Positions 1 to 5,256 of a stretch of 11,001 nt of DNA are shown here, piece by piece. Origin of the DNA: Pseudobdellovibrionaceae bacterium. GTDB lineage: Bacteria > Bdellovibrionota > Bdellovibrionia > Bdellovibrionales > Bdellovibrionaceae. The stretch spans positions 1 to 11,001 of the forward strand of contig JACMRP010000198.1 of assembly GCA_014376325.1 (NCBI GenBank), in the 5' to 3' direction. The position numbers were made by a program, and so were the translations under genes. The notes beneath the pieces were generated by a model, which saw only the letters and a program-made list of their open reading frames with translations, had not been told where the DNA came from and ran no database searches. The stretch's first letter is position 1; every line of letters starts with the position of its first letter.

Positions 1-136
1 TCCGTTCATCTACCGGCATGGTTGCGATAAGGTAATCGTCACCGGCCTCGGTAAAGACCATGTCCAGGGTTTCGCACATAGTTCCTAGGCACATCTTCTG
101 AATCATTTTTAGGTCGGGCTTTTGTGTCCAAATCAT
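1..136 (-). CDS. Hotdog-fold acyl-CoA thioesterase (YdiI/PaaI-like), N-terminus only
   Basis: This is a partial gene whose 3' part lies left of the window; 45 codons are visible, read from the ATG at 136-134. The protein begins MIWTQKPDLK and ends in view with ATMPVDER. Seen: the MIW start, a central GDD (about residues 35-37) and the closing A-x-MPVD-x-R segment. These are the N-terminal landmarks of the YdiI/MenI and PaaI-type hotdog thioesterases, which hydrolyse aromatic or small acyl-CoA thioesters in the cytoplasm as tetramers. The catalytic region (HGG and the following Glu/Asp helix in this family) is off-window, so activity cannot be judged. No good ribosome binding site precedes the ATG, but the stop of the upstream CYTH-like gene is only 20 nt away, so it is probably translated as the last visible gene of the minus-strand operon. 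The substrate is unknown. Confidence 0.8.
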   Translation of the reverse strand, partial: MIWTQKPDLKMIQKMCLGTMCETLDMVFTEAGDDYLIATMPVDER

Positions 137-156
137 GGGGACAAGATAGTGGATAC

Positions 157-906
157 TTAAGGCGCGAGCAAGGCTCGAATCAGCGCTTCGCTTTTGCCAC
201 GCTGTACGGGGCAGAGTTCCACTTGATTCTGCGATAACCACTCCTGAACGTAATCATAAGTGTCATCGCTGTCTTCTGTGGAGACCCGGGTGGAAAGTTC
301 TAACGACGTAAATCCAGGCGCCGTTGTTTGTTCTAGGGAAAGATCGGACGGCAAGTGATCCGGAGTCCAGCTCCACTCTTCATCGGAAGCGGGGCCAAGA
401 ATTTTAAGTTGATCCCACGCGCGGAATGCGGTTGCGGATTCGATGTATGATTTCTGATCTTTAGAGACGGCGGTCGCAAGTGAGCTTGCTTCGAAATTAA
501 GCGAACAGCCGACTTTTTTGAAACTTCCGTAACGGTCCCATTCGCATTTTGAATCTTTGCCTTTAAGTTTTTTCCACGGAAGTTGAGTGTCGTCCGGATA
601 GTTTACTTTCGCGGAAGTTTTAAAAGTCCGGTCCTCTTCCCTGATTCTTAAGAAAGCATGACTCTTAGTCAGTTGCATATCTGACGTTTCTAGAAAGTAG
701 ACGGAACGCTTTTCTGAATTTTTGAGAGGACTTCCGGTTTTACGCGCGAACGAAGCGGAGGTTTCGTTGCAGAGGGACCACTGAAGCTCCGTCTTATTCG
801 CGGCCTTCCGTGCGGGGATCGAGTCTTCAAGAGTGTAAGCAAGCGAGCTGAGCGAAAATGCGATCAACGTCAGTGCAATAACTTGGTGCAATAACCTAAA
901 CTCCAT
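157..906 (-). CDS. Exported protein with CYTH-like signature, 249 aa
   Basis: The start chosen is the ATG at 906, because GGGGG lies about 4 nt upstream and the protein then opens with a clean signal peptide (MEFRLLHQVIALTLIAFSLS, cleavage near residue 23); a TTG 16 codons earlier is in frame but unnecessary. The mature part holds VYFLETSD (69-76) followed by an L-R-I-R motif (86-89), a K-T-S-A-K segment (97-100), CEWDR (121-125) and a C-terminal GKSEALIRALL. The spacing of Y-F-x-x-T-x-D-x-x-L to L-R-x-R is what CYTH (triphosphate tunnel) domains show. The usual N-terminal E-x-E-x-K is replaced by ELQWS (40-44), so the metal site looks degenerate. Cytosolic CYTH enzymes cleave triphosphates or make cAMP; an exported degenerate copy may instead bind a ligand. 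Four cysteines (46, 121, 134, 232) could form disulfides. It sits between an exported hydrolase (60-nt gap) and a thioesterase (20-nt gap). Fold assignment is moderate; function is unknown. Confidence 0.75.
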   Translation of the reverse strand: MEFRLLHQVIALTLIAFSLSSLAYTLEDSIPARKAANKTELQWSLCNETSASFARKTGSPLKNSEKRSVYFLETSDMQLTKSHAFLRIREEDRTFKTSAKVNYPDDTQLPWKKLKGKDSKCEWDRYGSFKKVGCSLNFEASSLATAVSKDQKSYIESATAFRAWDQLKILGPASDEEWSWTPDHLPSDLSLEQTTAPGFTSLELSTRVSTEDSDDTYDYVQEWLSQNQVELCPVQRGKSEALIRALLAP

Positions 907-966
907 AGAACCCCCGAAAAACGAAAGCTTCTCCCGTGTTCCCGATGGAGGCAATACAGATTATTG

Positions 967-1794
967 TTAGGATTTCGGAACTTGCGCCGCGTTCTGAAAA
1001 AAATGGACGATTTCCATTTTGTGAAACAACCAAGTTTTTAAAATGGCAAAAAAGTGGCCATTACTGAGTTCGATGAGTGTCTGTGGCTGCCACAGTTCTT
1101 TGAGTTGAAGCTGATATTTATAATTCACGGTGGTATCATCCGAAGAAATAACCATTCCTAGAGTCTTCCCCCGAAATCCTTGCGGCAGTTTAAAGGGATC
1201 CGTGTGGATCTCTTTATCCAGGGCCGCGATGTATTCTGCATCGTTTTTGTAGTGGAGCATTTCAAATCGAATCTTTCTGGCTTTGACGAGTGCCTCTTGA
1301 TCGGTAGTGGCGATAACGTTCGCGATGGGTGCTCCGCCAACAATCAGAAAAGCGGCATCGAGTCGAGGATGCAGGCTCATCGCAGAAGATACGTGAATCG
1401 CGCCTACGCTAGTTCCAAGGATTCCGATGAAAGGACTTTGTATCTGACTTAAAGTTTCGGCGATTGCCTGCTGGACGCTGTCGTAAGCTCGTTGGTGAAT
1501 ACCGAGGTCTATACTGTTATCGTCGTCGTTGTTCCAGTGCTGAAGTAAGTAGACGTCAAAACCGCCTTCGCAAAGATTGCTTGCGTAGCTGCGGTCCAAG
1601 ACATTTTCGCCACCGGTTGGTGGTATGATCAGAACAGATTTTTTACCGGGATCGACGCTTTTGTAAAATCCGACTTGTACTCGGTTATTTGGAAGCAGTA
1701 GCGGTTCGACTTTGCACGCGATGATCCGAGTGCCTTCATTCGCTCCAGCATACAGTGATAAAAAAATAGTCAGGAAAAAAAATAAAGCTTTCAC
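967..1794 (-). CDS. Exported alpha/beta hydrolase, 275 aa
   Basis: The protein has a signal peptide (MKALFFFLTIFLSLYAGA, cleavage near residue 18) and an alpha/beta-hydrolase core. Seen: a PPTGGE segment after the first core strand (58-63, possible oxyanion region), a nucleophile elbow G127-T-S129-V-G131, an acidic SSDD (217-220) after a late beta strand, and GH at 246-247 in the right place for the catalytic histidine. The likely triad is Ser129, Asp219 or Asp220, and His247. It therefore probably hydrolyses an ester, amide or thioester in the periplasm or at the cell surface; the substrate is not evident. The start is a GTG that overlaps the stop of the upstream hydrolase gene (GTGA, 1791-1794). 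As there is no clear Shine-Dalgarno, translation is probably coupled. It is the second gene of the minus-strand operon. Confidence 0.85.
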   Translation of the reverse strand: MKALFFFLTIFLSLYAGANEGTRIIACKVEPLLLPNNRVQVGFYKSVDPGKKSVLIIPPTGGENVLDRSYASNLCEGGFDVYLLQHWNNDDDNSIDLGIHQRAYDSVQQAIAETLSQIQSPFIGILGTSVGAIHVSSAMSLHPRLDAAFLIVGGAPIANVIATTDQEALVKARKIRFEMLHYKNDAEYIAALDKEIHTDPFKLPQGFRGKTLGMVISSDDTTVNYKYQLQLKELWQPQTLIELSNGHFFAILKTWLFHKMEIVHFFQNAAQVPKS

Positions 1795-2684
1795 GAAGAA
1801 GTTTTCAAAAGGAGATCAGAAATAATATGGTCGCGAAAATTCATAGCGATCGAAAAATGCCCTTCGTCATCGATGATCCTAAGGTTCGCATTTTTTAATT
1901 TTGTTTTCATGTCTTTCGCGTAGGCCAAGTGGACGACGTCATCCTTGGTGCCGTGCCATAAAGTCACTGGGCAGGCGATCCCGTCGGTCTTAAATCCCCA
2001 ATCGCGAGCGTAAACGTTCAGATCGTGTATGATGCCGCGCGGTCCCTGCGATAAGGCACGCTTTAAAGTTGCGGAAAGAACTGGTGAAATATCCGGATGC
2101 GCGAAAACCACTTGGTCCGGACCGTGGACTCCATCAGTGGGCGAAAACAGAAATTCTTCGACTCGCTCAACTCCCTTGAGCCACACCCGGTTCAACATCG
2201 CGTGCTGAACCGATTTCGGCAAACACTGGCTTAACAACCAAGTTTTTCTCTGCTGTGAATTCATGTACTGAAAGTTTTTACGAGTCAGGGGAGCTACGCC
2301 GGCGACCGAACACATTCGCTCCACTCTTTCGCCCAGCAAATGAGCGAGCGCCAGTGAATAGGGCGCACCACCACTGACCGATAACAGTCGAAGTTTATCG
2401 ATTTTGAGATGATCCAGAATTTCGACAAGTTGTTCTGCAAACTTAAGCGGTGTCAGCATCGGCTGAAAATCAGATTCCCCGTATCCGGGGCGATCGACCG
2501 CGATCAGGCGGAAGGAGGTGCTCATCGAAGTGGTCGTGATGAGTTTCGCTTGATCGCCGCAACCAGGAAACCCGTGTATAAAAAGCACGACGGTTTCGTG
2601 TGCAGGATTCCATTCTTGAACGAAGAATTGTTTTCCTTGGGCTTTGGGGGGACTTGTAAAATAACTAAGATCAGAATTCTTCAT
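1791..2684 (-). CDS. Cytosolic alpha/beta hydrolase, 297 aa
   Basis: The ATG at 2684 is preferred: GGCGGAG lies just upstream, and the protein then begins a few residues before the first core strand. An upstream GTG at 2810 would add 42 residues without hydrolase character and run into the divergent gene. Seen: an oxyanion-hole motif HGFPG (37-41), DRPGYGESD (64-72), nucleophile elbow S-V-S104-G-G (102-106), HGTKDD (244-249) carrying the acid (Asp248) and EGH276 with the catalytic histidine. This is the standard order in the fold-II hydrolases that include haloperoxidase-like, epoxide-hydrolase-like and esterase members. The elbow starts with Ser where Gly is usual. No signal peptide or membrane segment is seen, so it should be cytoplasmic. 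It is first in the minus-strand operon and overlaps the next gene by 4 nt. The substrate is unknown. Confidence 0.9.
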   Translation of the reverse strand: MKNSDLSYFTSPPKAQGKQFFVQEWNPAHETVVLFIHGFPGCGDQAKLITTTSMSTSFRLIAVDRPGYGESDFQPMLTPLKFAEQLVEILDHLKIDKLRLLSVSGGAPYSLALAHLLGERVERMCSVAGVAPLTRKNFQYMNSQQRKTWLLSQCLPKSVQHAMLNRVWLKGVERVEEFLFSPTDGVHGPDQVVFAHPDISPVLSATLKRALSQGPRGIIHDLNVYARDWGFKTDGIACPVTLWHGTKDDVVHLAYAKDMKTKLKNANLRIIDDEGHFSIAMNFRDHIISDLLLKTSS

Positions 2685-2761
2685 GCTCCGCCAAGATTGC
2701 CTTTTTTGTCCTAGCTTCACAATGACTAAAATGCTTAGATTCCGGAAATTCGGAAGGCACC
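2685..2761. promoter_or_regulatory. Divergent intergenic region between hydrolase operon and OMP gene
   Basis: These 77 nt separate two divergent starts, so promoters for both transcripts should lie here. I see no hexamer pair good enough to name on either strand. The one notable element is the 8-nt palindrome TTCCGGAA (2740-2747), followed at once by a near copy, TTCGGAA (2749-2755). This could be an operator half-site array, but the second copy merges into the GGAAGG (2752-2757) that serves as ribosome binding site for the TTG start at 2762. Confidence 0.35.
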
Positions 2762-3523
2762 TTGCGCATACTTCATCATTTCTTATTCGTCCTGACTTTT
2801 GTTGCGGCACCCCTGGCTTTTGGTCAAGCAGAAGGAAGTAAGTGGGAGGATCTCAAAACAAAAACTACTGATACCGCCAAGGGGGCCTACGACGGAACGG
2901 TCGATAAGTTGAAAGAGGCAAAGGCTACCTTAGCCGCCACGAGAGAAAATCGGGGCACGACAAAATGGACCGTCGCCGGGGAGTATTCCTTATTTGAATC
3001 TTGGGTTTTTTCTAAGAAGGCTCTCGCGGTCGCGTACAACGAGAGTTCTGCGGACAGCTACGAACTTGAGTACGCAACTGGCAGCCTAGGTTGGGGCGCC
3101 TTCGGGATCGACATCGGTGAAATCAAAGAGCAAAGATTTAGCCTGCTATCCCGGTGCTATAACGAAAGAAAAACTTGGAGTTTCGTCACGGGTCTTTATT
3201 ACAACATGATGAATGTTCAGATCGGAAATTCGCTGTTGTCTTCCGTTGCCGGCGCCGCGCAGTCGAGCGTTAAGATGTTAGAGCTCAATACGGTCGGCGT
3301 GACTTGGGGCTTCGGCCAGCGGTGGCAGACTAAAAAAGGTTACGTTTGGGGTGCAGATTGGTTCATGATTCATTGGCCCCTGTTCGTCACAGAAGAAAGC
3401 GTGCCCTTCCTAGATGCAAGCTCTAGCGAAGACCGGAGACGGGACGTCGGCAGTGCCCTGAAAATTTTCAAGCGAGTCCCCGAGTTCGCGGTCGTTAAAA
3501 TCCAACTTGGCTACAGCTTCTGA
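2762..3523 (+). CDS. Exported probable outer-membrane beta-barrel protein, 253 aa
   Basis: The start is a TTG with GGAAGG (2752-2757) 4 nt upstream; no better in-frame start precedes the signal peptide (residues 1-21, hydrophobic HHFLFVLTFVAAPLAFG, then QAEG). A short charged, helix-prone segment follows (about 25-65, rich in Lys, Thr and Ala). From about residue 66 to the end the pattern is alternating polar and aromatic residues (YSLFESWVF, SLGWGAFGIDIG, WSFVTGLYYN, VGVTWGFGQRW, YVWGADWFMI) typical of transmembrane beta strands. It ends in Phe (QLGYSF), the C-terminal signature recognised by the BAM machinery. This supports a small outer-membrane barrel with a periplasmic N-terminal stretch. 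I do not recognise a named family. It is monocistronic as far as can be seen, divergent from the hydrolase operon and convergent with mepA. Confidence 0.8.
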   Translation: MRILHHFLFVLTFVAAPLAFGQAEGSKWEDLKTKTTDTAKGAYDGTVDKLKEAKATLAATRENRGTTKWTVAGEYSLFESWVFSKKALAVAYNESSADSYELEYATGSLGWGAFGIDIGEIKEQRFSLLSRCYNERKTWSFVTGLYYNMMNVQIGNSLLSSVAGAAQSSVKMLELNTVGVTWGFGQRWQTKKGYVWGADWFMIHWPLFVTEESVPFLDASSSEDRRRDVGSALKIFKRVPEFAVVKIQLGYSF

Positions 3524-3527
3524 TTTT

Positions 3528-4340
3528 TCAGTCGCAGCCCGTGCCGGCCGCAATGTCACCAAGTTGGTTACAGTCAGCGTAATAAGGCGAGCAGCGAAGT
3601 CTAACATGAAAGTGCGTGTCATGGCCTGCCGTTCTTCGGAGTCTACGCATAATCTCGGCATTTTCTGGATCGCTGAGCATTCCGTTTTGCGTTGCCCAGT
3701 TGCAAAGATAGTCTTTCAACACCGGCGCTACAAAAATCATGTACACCGCGCTGACCGGTTTGCTTTCAATGACGATTTTTTGACGACTGATCAATTTCCA
3801 GTATGCCCAATTTAATTCGGGATTAAATTTGCTAGTGACTTGACCCACGTCATCGAGGACGGTGCCGTACTTCGTCTGGCCCATGAAAAGAATATCCCCA
3901 TCCAGTCCATTCTGATGGCTGTTGTGGGGACCGTAGGGTCCGCCATGTTCTTGGGCAATGCTGGCGACGTACACTTTATTTTTCATCGGATAATGTCCGA
4001 CAAAGTACGCGGTGGAATTTTGAATAAGAGAAATCATCATTCCCGTGCCCCAGCTAGTATCCGGAGAGTTGAGCCGTACGAAACCATCACCACTAGCCGG
4101 CAGTAAAGTCCCATTCTGCAAACCTCCATACCATGGCGTCACTTTGCCGTCGGGATTCTTGCGCTGGAGTGTTTGAGTGGGTCCTACAGCGTGGCCGCCT
4201 CCGCGAAAATCTAACCAGGGAGCTAACAACTGCTCGTCGCCAGGTGGCATTCGAATATCAGAGGTCTGCGCGCCAGCATGTTGTTCGGTGAAAGTGAAAA
4301 TGATTAAAAGCGTCGTTACTATGTAATTAAACGAATTCAT
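3528..4340 (-). CDS. mepA: Penicillin-insensitive murein endopeptidase, MepA family (peptidase M74), 270 aa
   Basis: MepA enzymes are periplasmic zinc (LAS-type) peptidases that cut D-Ala-meso-DAP crosslinks in peptidoglycan. Seen: a signal peptide (1-24), then the two metal/catalytic motifs: GPHNSHQNGLDGDI (137-150), with His142 and Asp149 at the 7-residue spacing of the E. coli zinc ligands His113 and Asp120 and His139 matching His110; and HDTHFHVRLRC (240-250), with His240, His243 and His245 matching E. coli His206, His209 and His211. The length is close to the family norm. Cysteines near the C-terminus (250, 257, 269) could form disulfides as in E. coli MepA. All expected ligands are present, so it should be active. 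It may serve in wall remodelling or, if the host is a predator, in wall modification of prey; the sequence does not decide. It is transcribed alone from its own promoter. Confidence 0.95.
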   Translation of the reverse strand: MNSFNYIVTTLLIIFTFTEQHAGAQTSDIRMPPGDEQLLAPWLDFRGGGHAVGPTQTLQRKNPDGKVTPWYGGLQNGTLLPASGDGFVRLNSPDTSWGTGMMISLIQNSTAYFVGHYPMKNKVYVASIAQEHGGPYGPHNSHQNGLDGDILFMGQTKYGTVLDDVGQVTSKFNPELNWAYWKLISRQKIVIESKPVSAVYMIFVAPVLKDYLCNWATQNGMLSDPENAEIMRRLRRTAGHDTHFHVRLRCSPYYADCNQLGDIAAGTGCD

Positions 4341-4346
4341 AATTTG

Positions 4347-4352
4347 ATTATA
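4347..4352 (-). promoter_or_regulatory. Perfect -10 box of mepA; possible leaderless start
   Basis: Read on the minus strand this is TATAAT. Its 3' end lies 6 nt before the mepA ATG, so a start site about 7 nt downstream would fall on or beside the A of the ATG (4340). No purine-rich Shine-Dalgarno fits in between. There is no recognisable -35 hexamer at 16-18 nt. This suggests leaderless, or nearly leaderless, translation of mepA. Confidence 0.5.
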
Positions 4353-4383
4353 ACTATGTTTTTAGAAATTTTGGATCTGTGAA

Positions 4384-4411
4384 TTGACAGGTCATAAAAA
4401 GGGGGCAAAAT
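4384..4411 (+). promoter_or_regulatory. Sigma70-type promoter toward the small membrane protein gene
   Basis: A perfect -35 TTGACA (4384-4389) is followed after 16 nt by CAAAAT (4406-4411), which matches the -10 consensus at 4 of 6. Transcription would start near 4418 and give a leader of about 135 nt before the small ORF at 4554. A second, weaker -10-like TATGAT at 4484-4489 could give a shorter leader. Confidence 0.4.
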
Positions 4412-4529
4412 TCCTCGGCAAGTTCAATTTTGCGTGCTCAATTGAATTGAGCGGAGTTTCGCGCTCGGCCCTCGTTTTGCAGTTATGATAATTTGCAAAC
4501 GGAGCGAAGGATTATTTTCGCGCAAAATT
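4405..4529 (+). other. Complementary 8-mers and nested inverted repeats; possible structured leader RNA or operator cluster
   Basis: The segment holds GCAAAATT at 4405-4412, its complement AATTTTGC at 4426-4433, and GCAAAATT again at 4522-4529, so the middle copy can pair with either flank. The 4426-4436 to 4519-4529 pairing extends to 11 bp with one G-U. Inside it lie a palindrome (4436-4452) and a hairpin: CGCTC 4462-4466 with GAGCG 4502-4506, then, past a 6-nt bulge, 4473-4481 with 4494-4501. If transcription starts near 4418, the first 8-mer is not in the RNA and may act only as DNA. I do not recognise a known riboswitch class. Confidence 0.3.
4436..4452. repeat. Perfect 17-nt palindrome, possible operator
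   Basis: GCTCAATTGAATTGAGC is perfectly symmetric, with 8-nt arms around a central G. It begins about 18 nt downstream of the predicted plus-strand start point, a usual place for a dimeric repressor. As RNA it could form a 7-bp stem with a 3-nt loop. Which role applies cannot be told from sequence. Confidence 0.4.
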
Positions 4530-4553
4530 TAACATCAGCATGAGGGGTTCCAA

Positions 4554-4682
4554 ATGAAACAGCTTCAGTCAGTGATCGACAATGTAAACGGTAAAGTCGG
4601 CGTTCCAATATTGCTTTATTTCTTAGGTGTACCAGGCTTCGTGGTCATCTTGCTTTGGGCATTTTTCTTCCGCGGAAAATAA
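4554..4682 (+). CDS. Small single-pass membrane protein, 42 aa
   Basis: A short ORF with strong start signals: GAGGGG at 4542-4547, 6 nt before the ATG, and a TAA stop at 4680-4682. The protein begins MKQLQSVIDNVNGKVG, a polar possibly amphipathic segment. A hydrophobic stretch (about 17-39) follows, containing LLYFLGVPGFVVILLWAFFF, and it ends R-G-K. The positive C-terminus suggests a membrane-anchored microprotein; by the positive-inside rule the RGK end would be cytoplasmic. No signal-peptidase site is apparent. It has its own predicted promoter and a long leader, and lies 115 nt upstream of iorA on the same strand, so read-through into the molybdenum hydroxylase operon is possible. I do not recognise the family. 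The ribosome binding site, coherent membrane segment and isolated position argue that it is real. Confidence 0.7.
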   Translation: MKQLQSVIDNVNGKVGVPILLYFLGVPGFVVILLWAFFFRGK

Positions 4683-4723
4683 TTTTTAAATTTTAAAAAA
4701 ATCCCGGTGACAAATTTTTGTCG

Positions 4724-4732
4724 TGACATAAT
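4724..4732 (+). promoter_or_regulatory. Extended -10 promoter candidate for the iorA operon
   Basis: TGACATAAT contains the extended -10 TG-n followed by CATAAT (5 of 6 to consensus). An AT-only stretch (4681-4702) and an imperfect -35 region lie upstream. A start near 4739 would give a 59-nt leader containing the hairpin at 4745-4789. A GTGACA occurs twice (4707-4712 and 4723-4728), the second overlapping this box. Confidence 0.35.
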
Positions 4733-4744
4733 GACTCTATACCT

Positions 4745-4789
4745 CTGACCATAGTTGAATCGCATCAGGTGAATTGCATCTACGGTCAG
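4745..4789 (+). promoter_or_regulatory. Leader hairpin next to the iorA ribosome binding site, with internal direct repeat
   Basis: CTGACCATAG (4745-4754) pairs with CTACGGTCAG (4780-4789), 9 of 10 positions, around a 25-nt loop. The 3' arm takes in the first two bases of the AGGGG ribosome binding site (4788-4792). The interval 4756-4780 carries an 11-nt direct repeat, TGAATCGCATC and TGAATTGCATC, 14 nt apart, one mismatch; its second copy ends on the first base of the 3' arm. This could be translational control or a protein binding site. Confidence 0.4.
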
Positions 4790-4797
4790 GGGAATTC

Positions 4798-5250
4798 ATG
4801 GACATTGAAGTGAACGGCAATAATTTTGCATTGAAGGTCGACGGAGATACTCCGCTATTATGGGTGATTCGCGACGAACTTAATTTTACAGGAACAAAGT
4901 TTGGCTGCGGCAAAGCACTTTGCGGGGCCTGCACTGTTCACGTGGACGGACAACCAATACGATCTTGCTCCTTTCCGGTTGCTGCAGCTGTCGGAAAAAA
5001 AATCACAACCATCGAAGGCCTCAGCGACAAAGTGAGCGAAGCCGTGCAACAAGCGTGGGTGGATCATTACGTTCCCCAGTGCGGTTACTGCCAGTCAGGG
5101 CAGATCATGAGCGCCGTCGCTTTGCTCCGCGAAATTCCGAAACCCAGCGACGCCGATATTGATCAAGCCCTAGGCGGACATATTTGCCGCTGCGGAACTT
5201 ACCAACGTATTCGTTCGGCAATTCATCAAGCCGCAGAAAAGATTGGGTAG
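4798..5250 (+). CDS. iorA: IorA-type [2Fe-2S] subunit of a molybdenum hydroxylase, 150 aa
   Basis: This is the small electron-transfer subunit of an isoquinoline-1-oxidoreductase-type (xanthine oxidase family) enzyme. It passes electrons from the molybdenum site in IorB to the next acceptor. Seen: a plant-ferredoxin-type cluster motif in the N-terminal domain (Cys37, Cys42, Cys45, Cys57; [12 protein letters not shown]) and an all-helical C-terminal cluster domain (Cys95-GY-Cys98 and Cys130-R-Cys132). All eight ligands are present and the length is normal. The start is the ATG at 4798, with AGGGG 5 nt upstream; earlier in-frame codons have no site and would only add a few residues. It has no signal peptide, as expected: in this family the folded complex is carried out by the Tat signal on the large subunit. 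It is the first gene of a six-gene operon, with iorB 6 nt downstream. Confidence 0.93.
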   Translation: MDIEVNGNNFALKVDGDTPLLWVIRDELNFTGTKFGCGKALCGACTVHVDGQPIRSCSFPVAAAVGKKITTIEGLSDKVSEAVQQAWVDHYVPQCGYCQSGQIMSAVALLREIPKPSDADIDQALGGHICRCGTYQRIRSAIHQAAEKIG

Positions 5251-5256
5251 GCTTGG

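Noticed and set aside
907..954. TTG start 16 codons upstream of the CYTH-like gene's ATG
   Set aside because: The ATG at 906 has a G-rich ribosome binding site and opens a clean signal peptide; the extension would put 16 polar residues before it.
2685..2810. Extended N-terminus of the cytosolic hydrolase from a GTG at 2810
   Set aside because: It has no hydrolase-like content, no ribosome binding site, and overlaps the signal peptide of the divergent gene.
3507..3815. 102-codon plus-strand frame over the end of mepA
   Set aside because: It lies opposite the HDTHFH catalytic region of mepA and has composition typical of a shadow frame.
4683..4702. AT-only inverted repeat after the small ORF as an intrinsic terminator
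   Set aside because: A stem of A-T pairs only is too weak; it is more likely an UP-like stretch for the downstream promoter.
4709..4722. GACAAATTTTTGTC palindrome as a terminator hairpin
   Set aside because: The loop would be 2 nt and the stem mostly A-T with no T-run after it; a DNA site is as likely, and nothing supports it further.
4774..4797. Earlier in-frame start for iorA
   Set aside because: The first codon would be ATT, and the region is the hairpin arm and ribosome binding site of the ATG at 4798.
4418..4797. Known Moco riboswitch upstream of the Mo enzyme
   Set aside because: I could not find the conserved Moco RNA core in either leader; only generic stems are visible.
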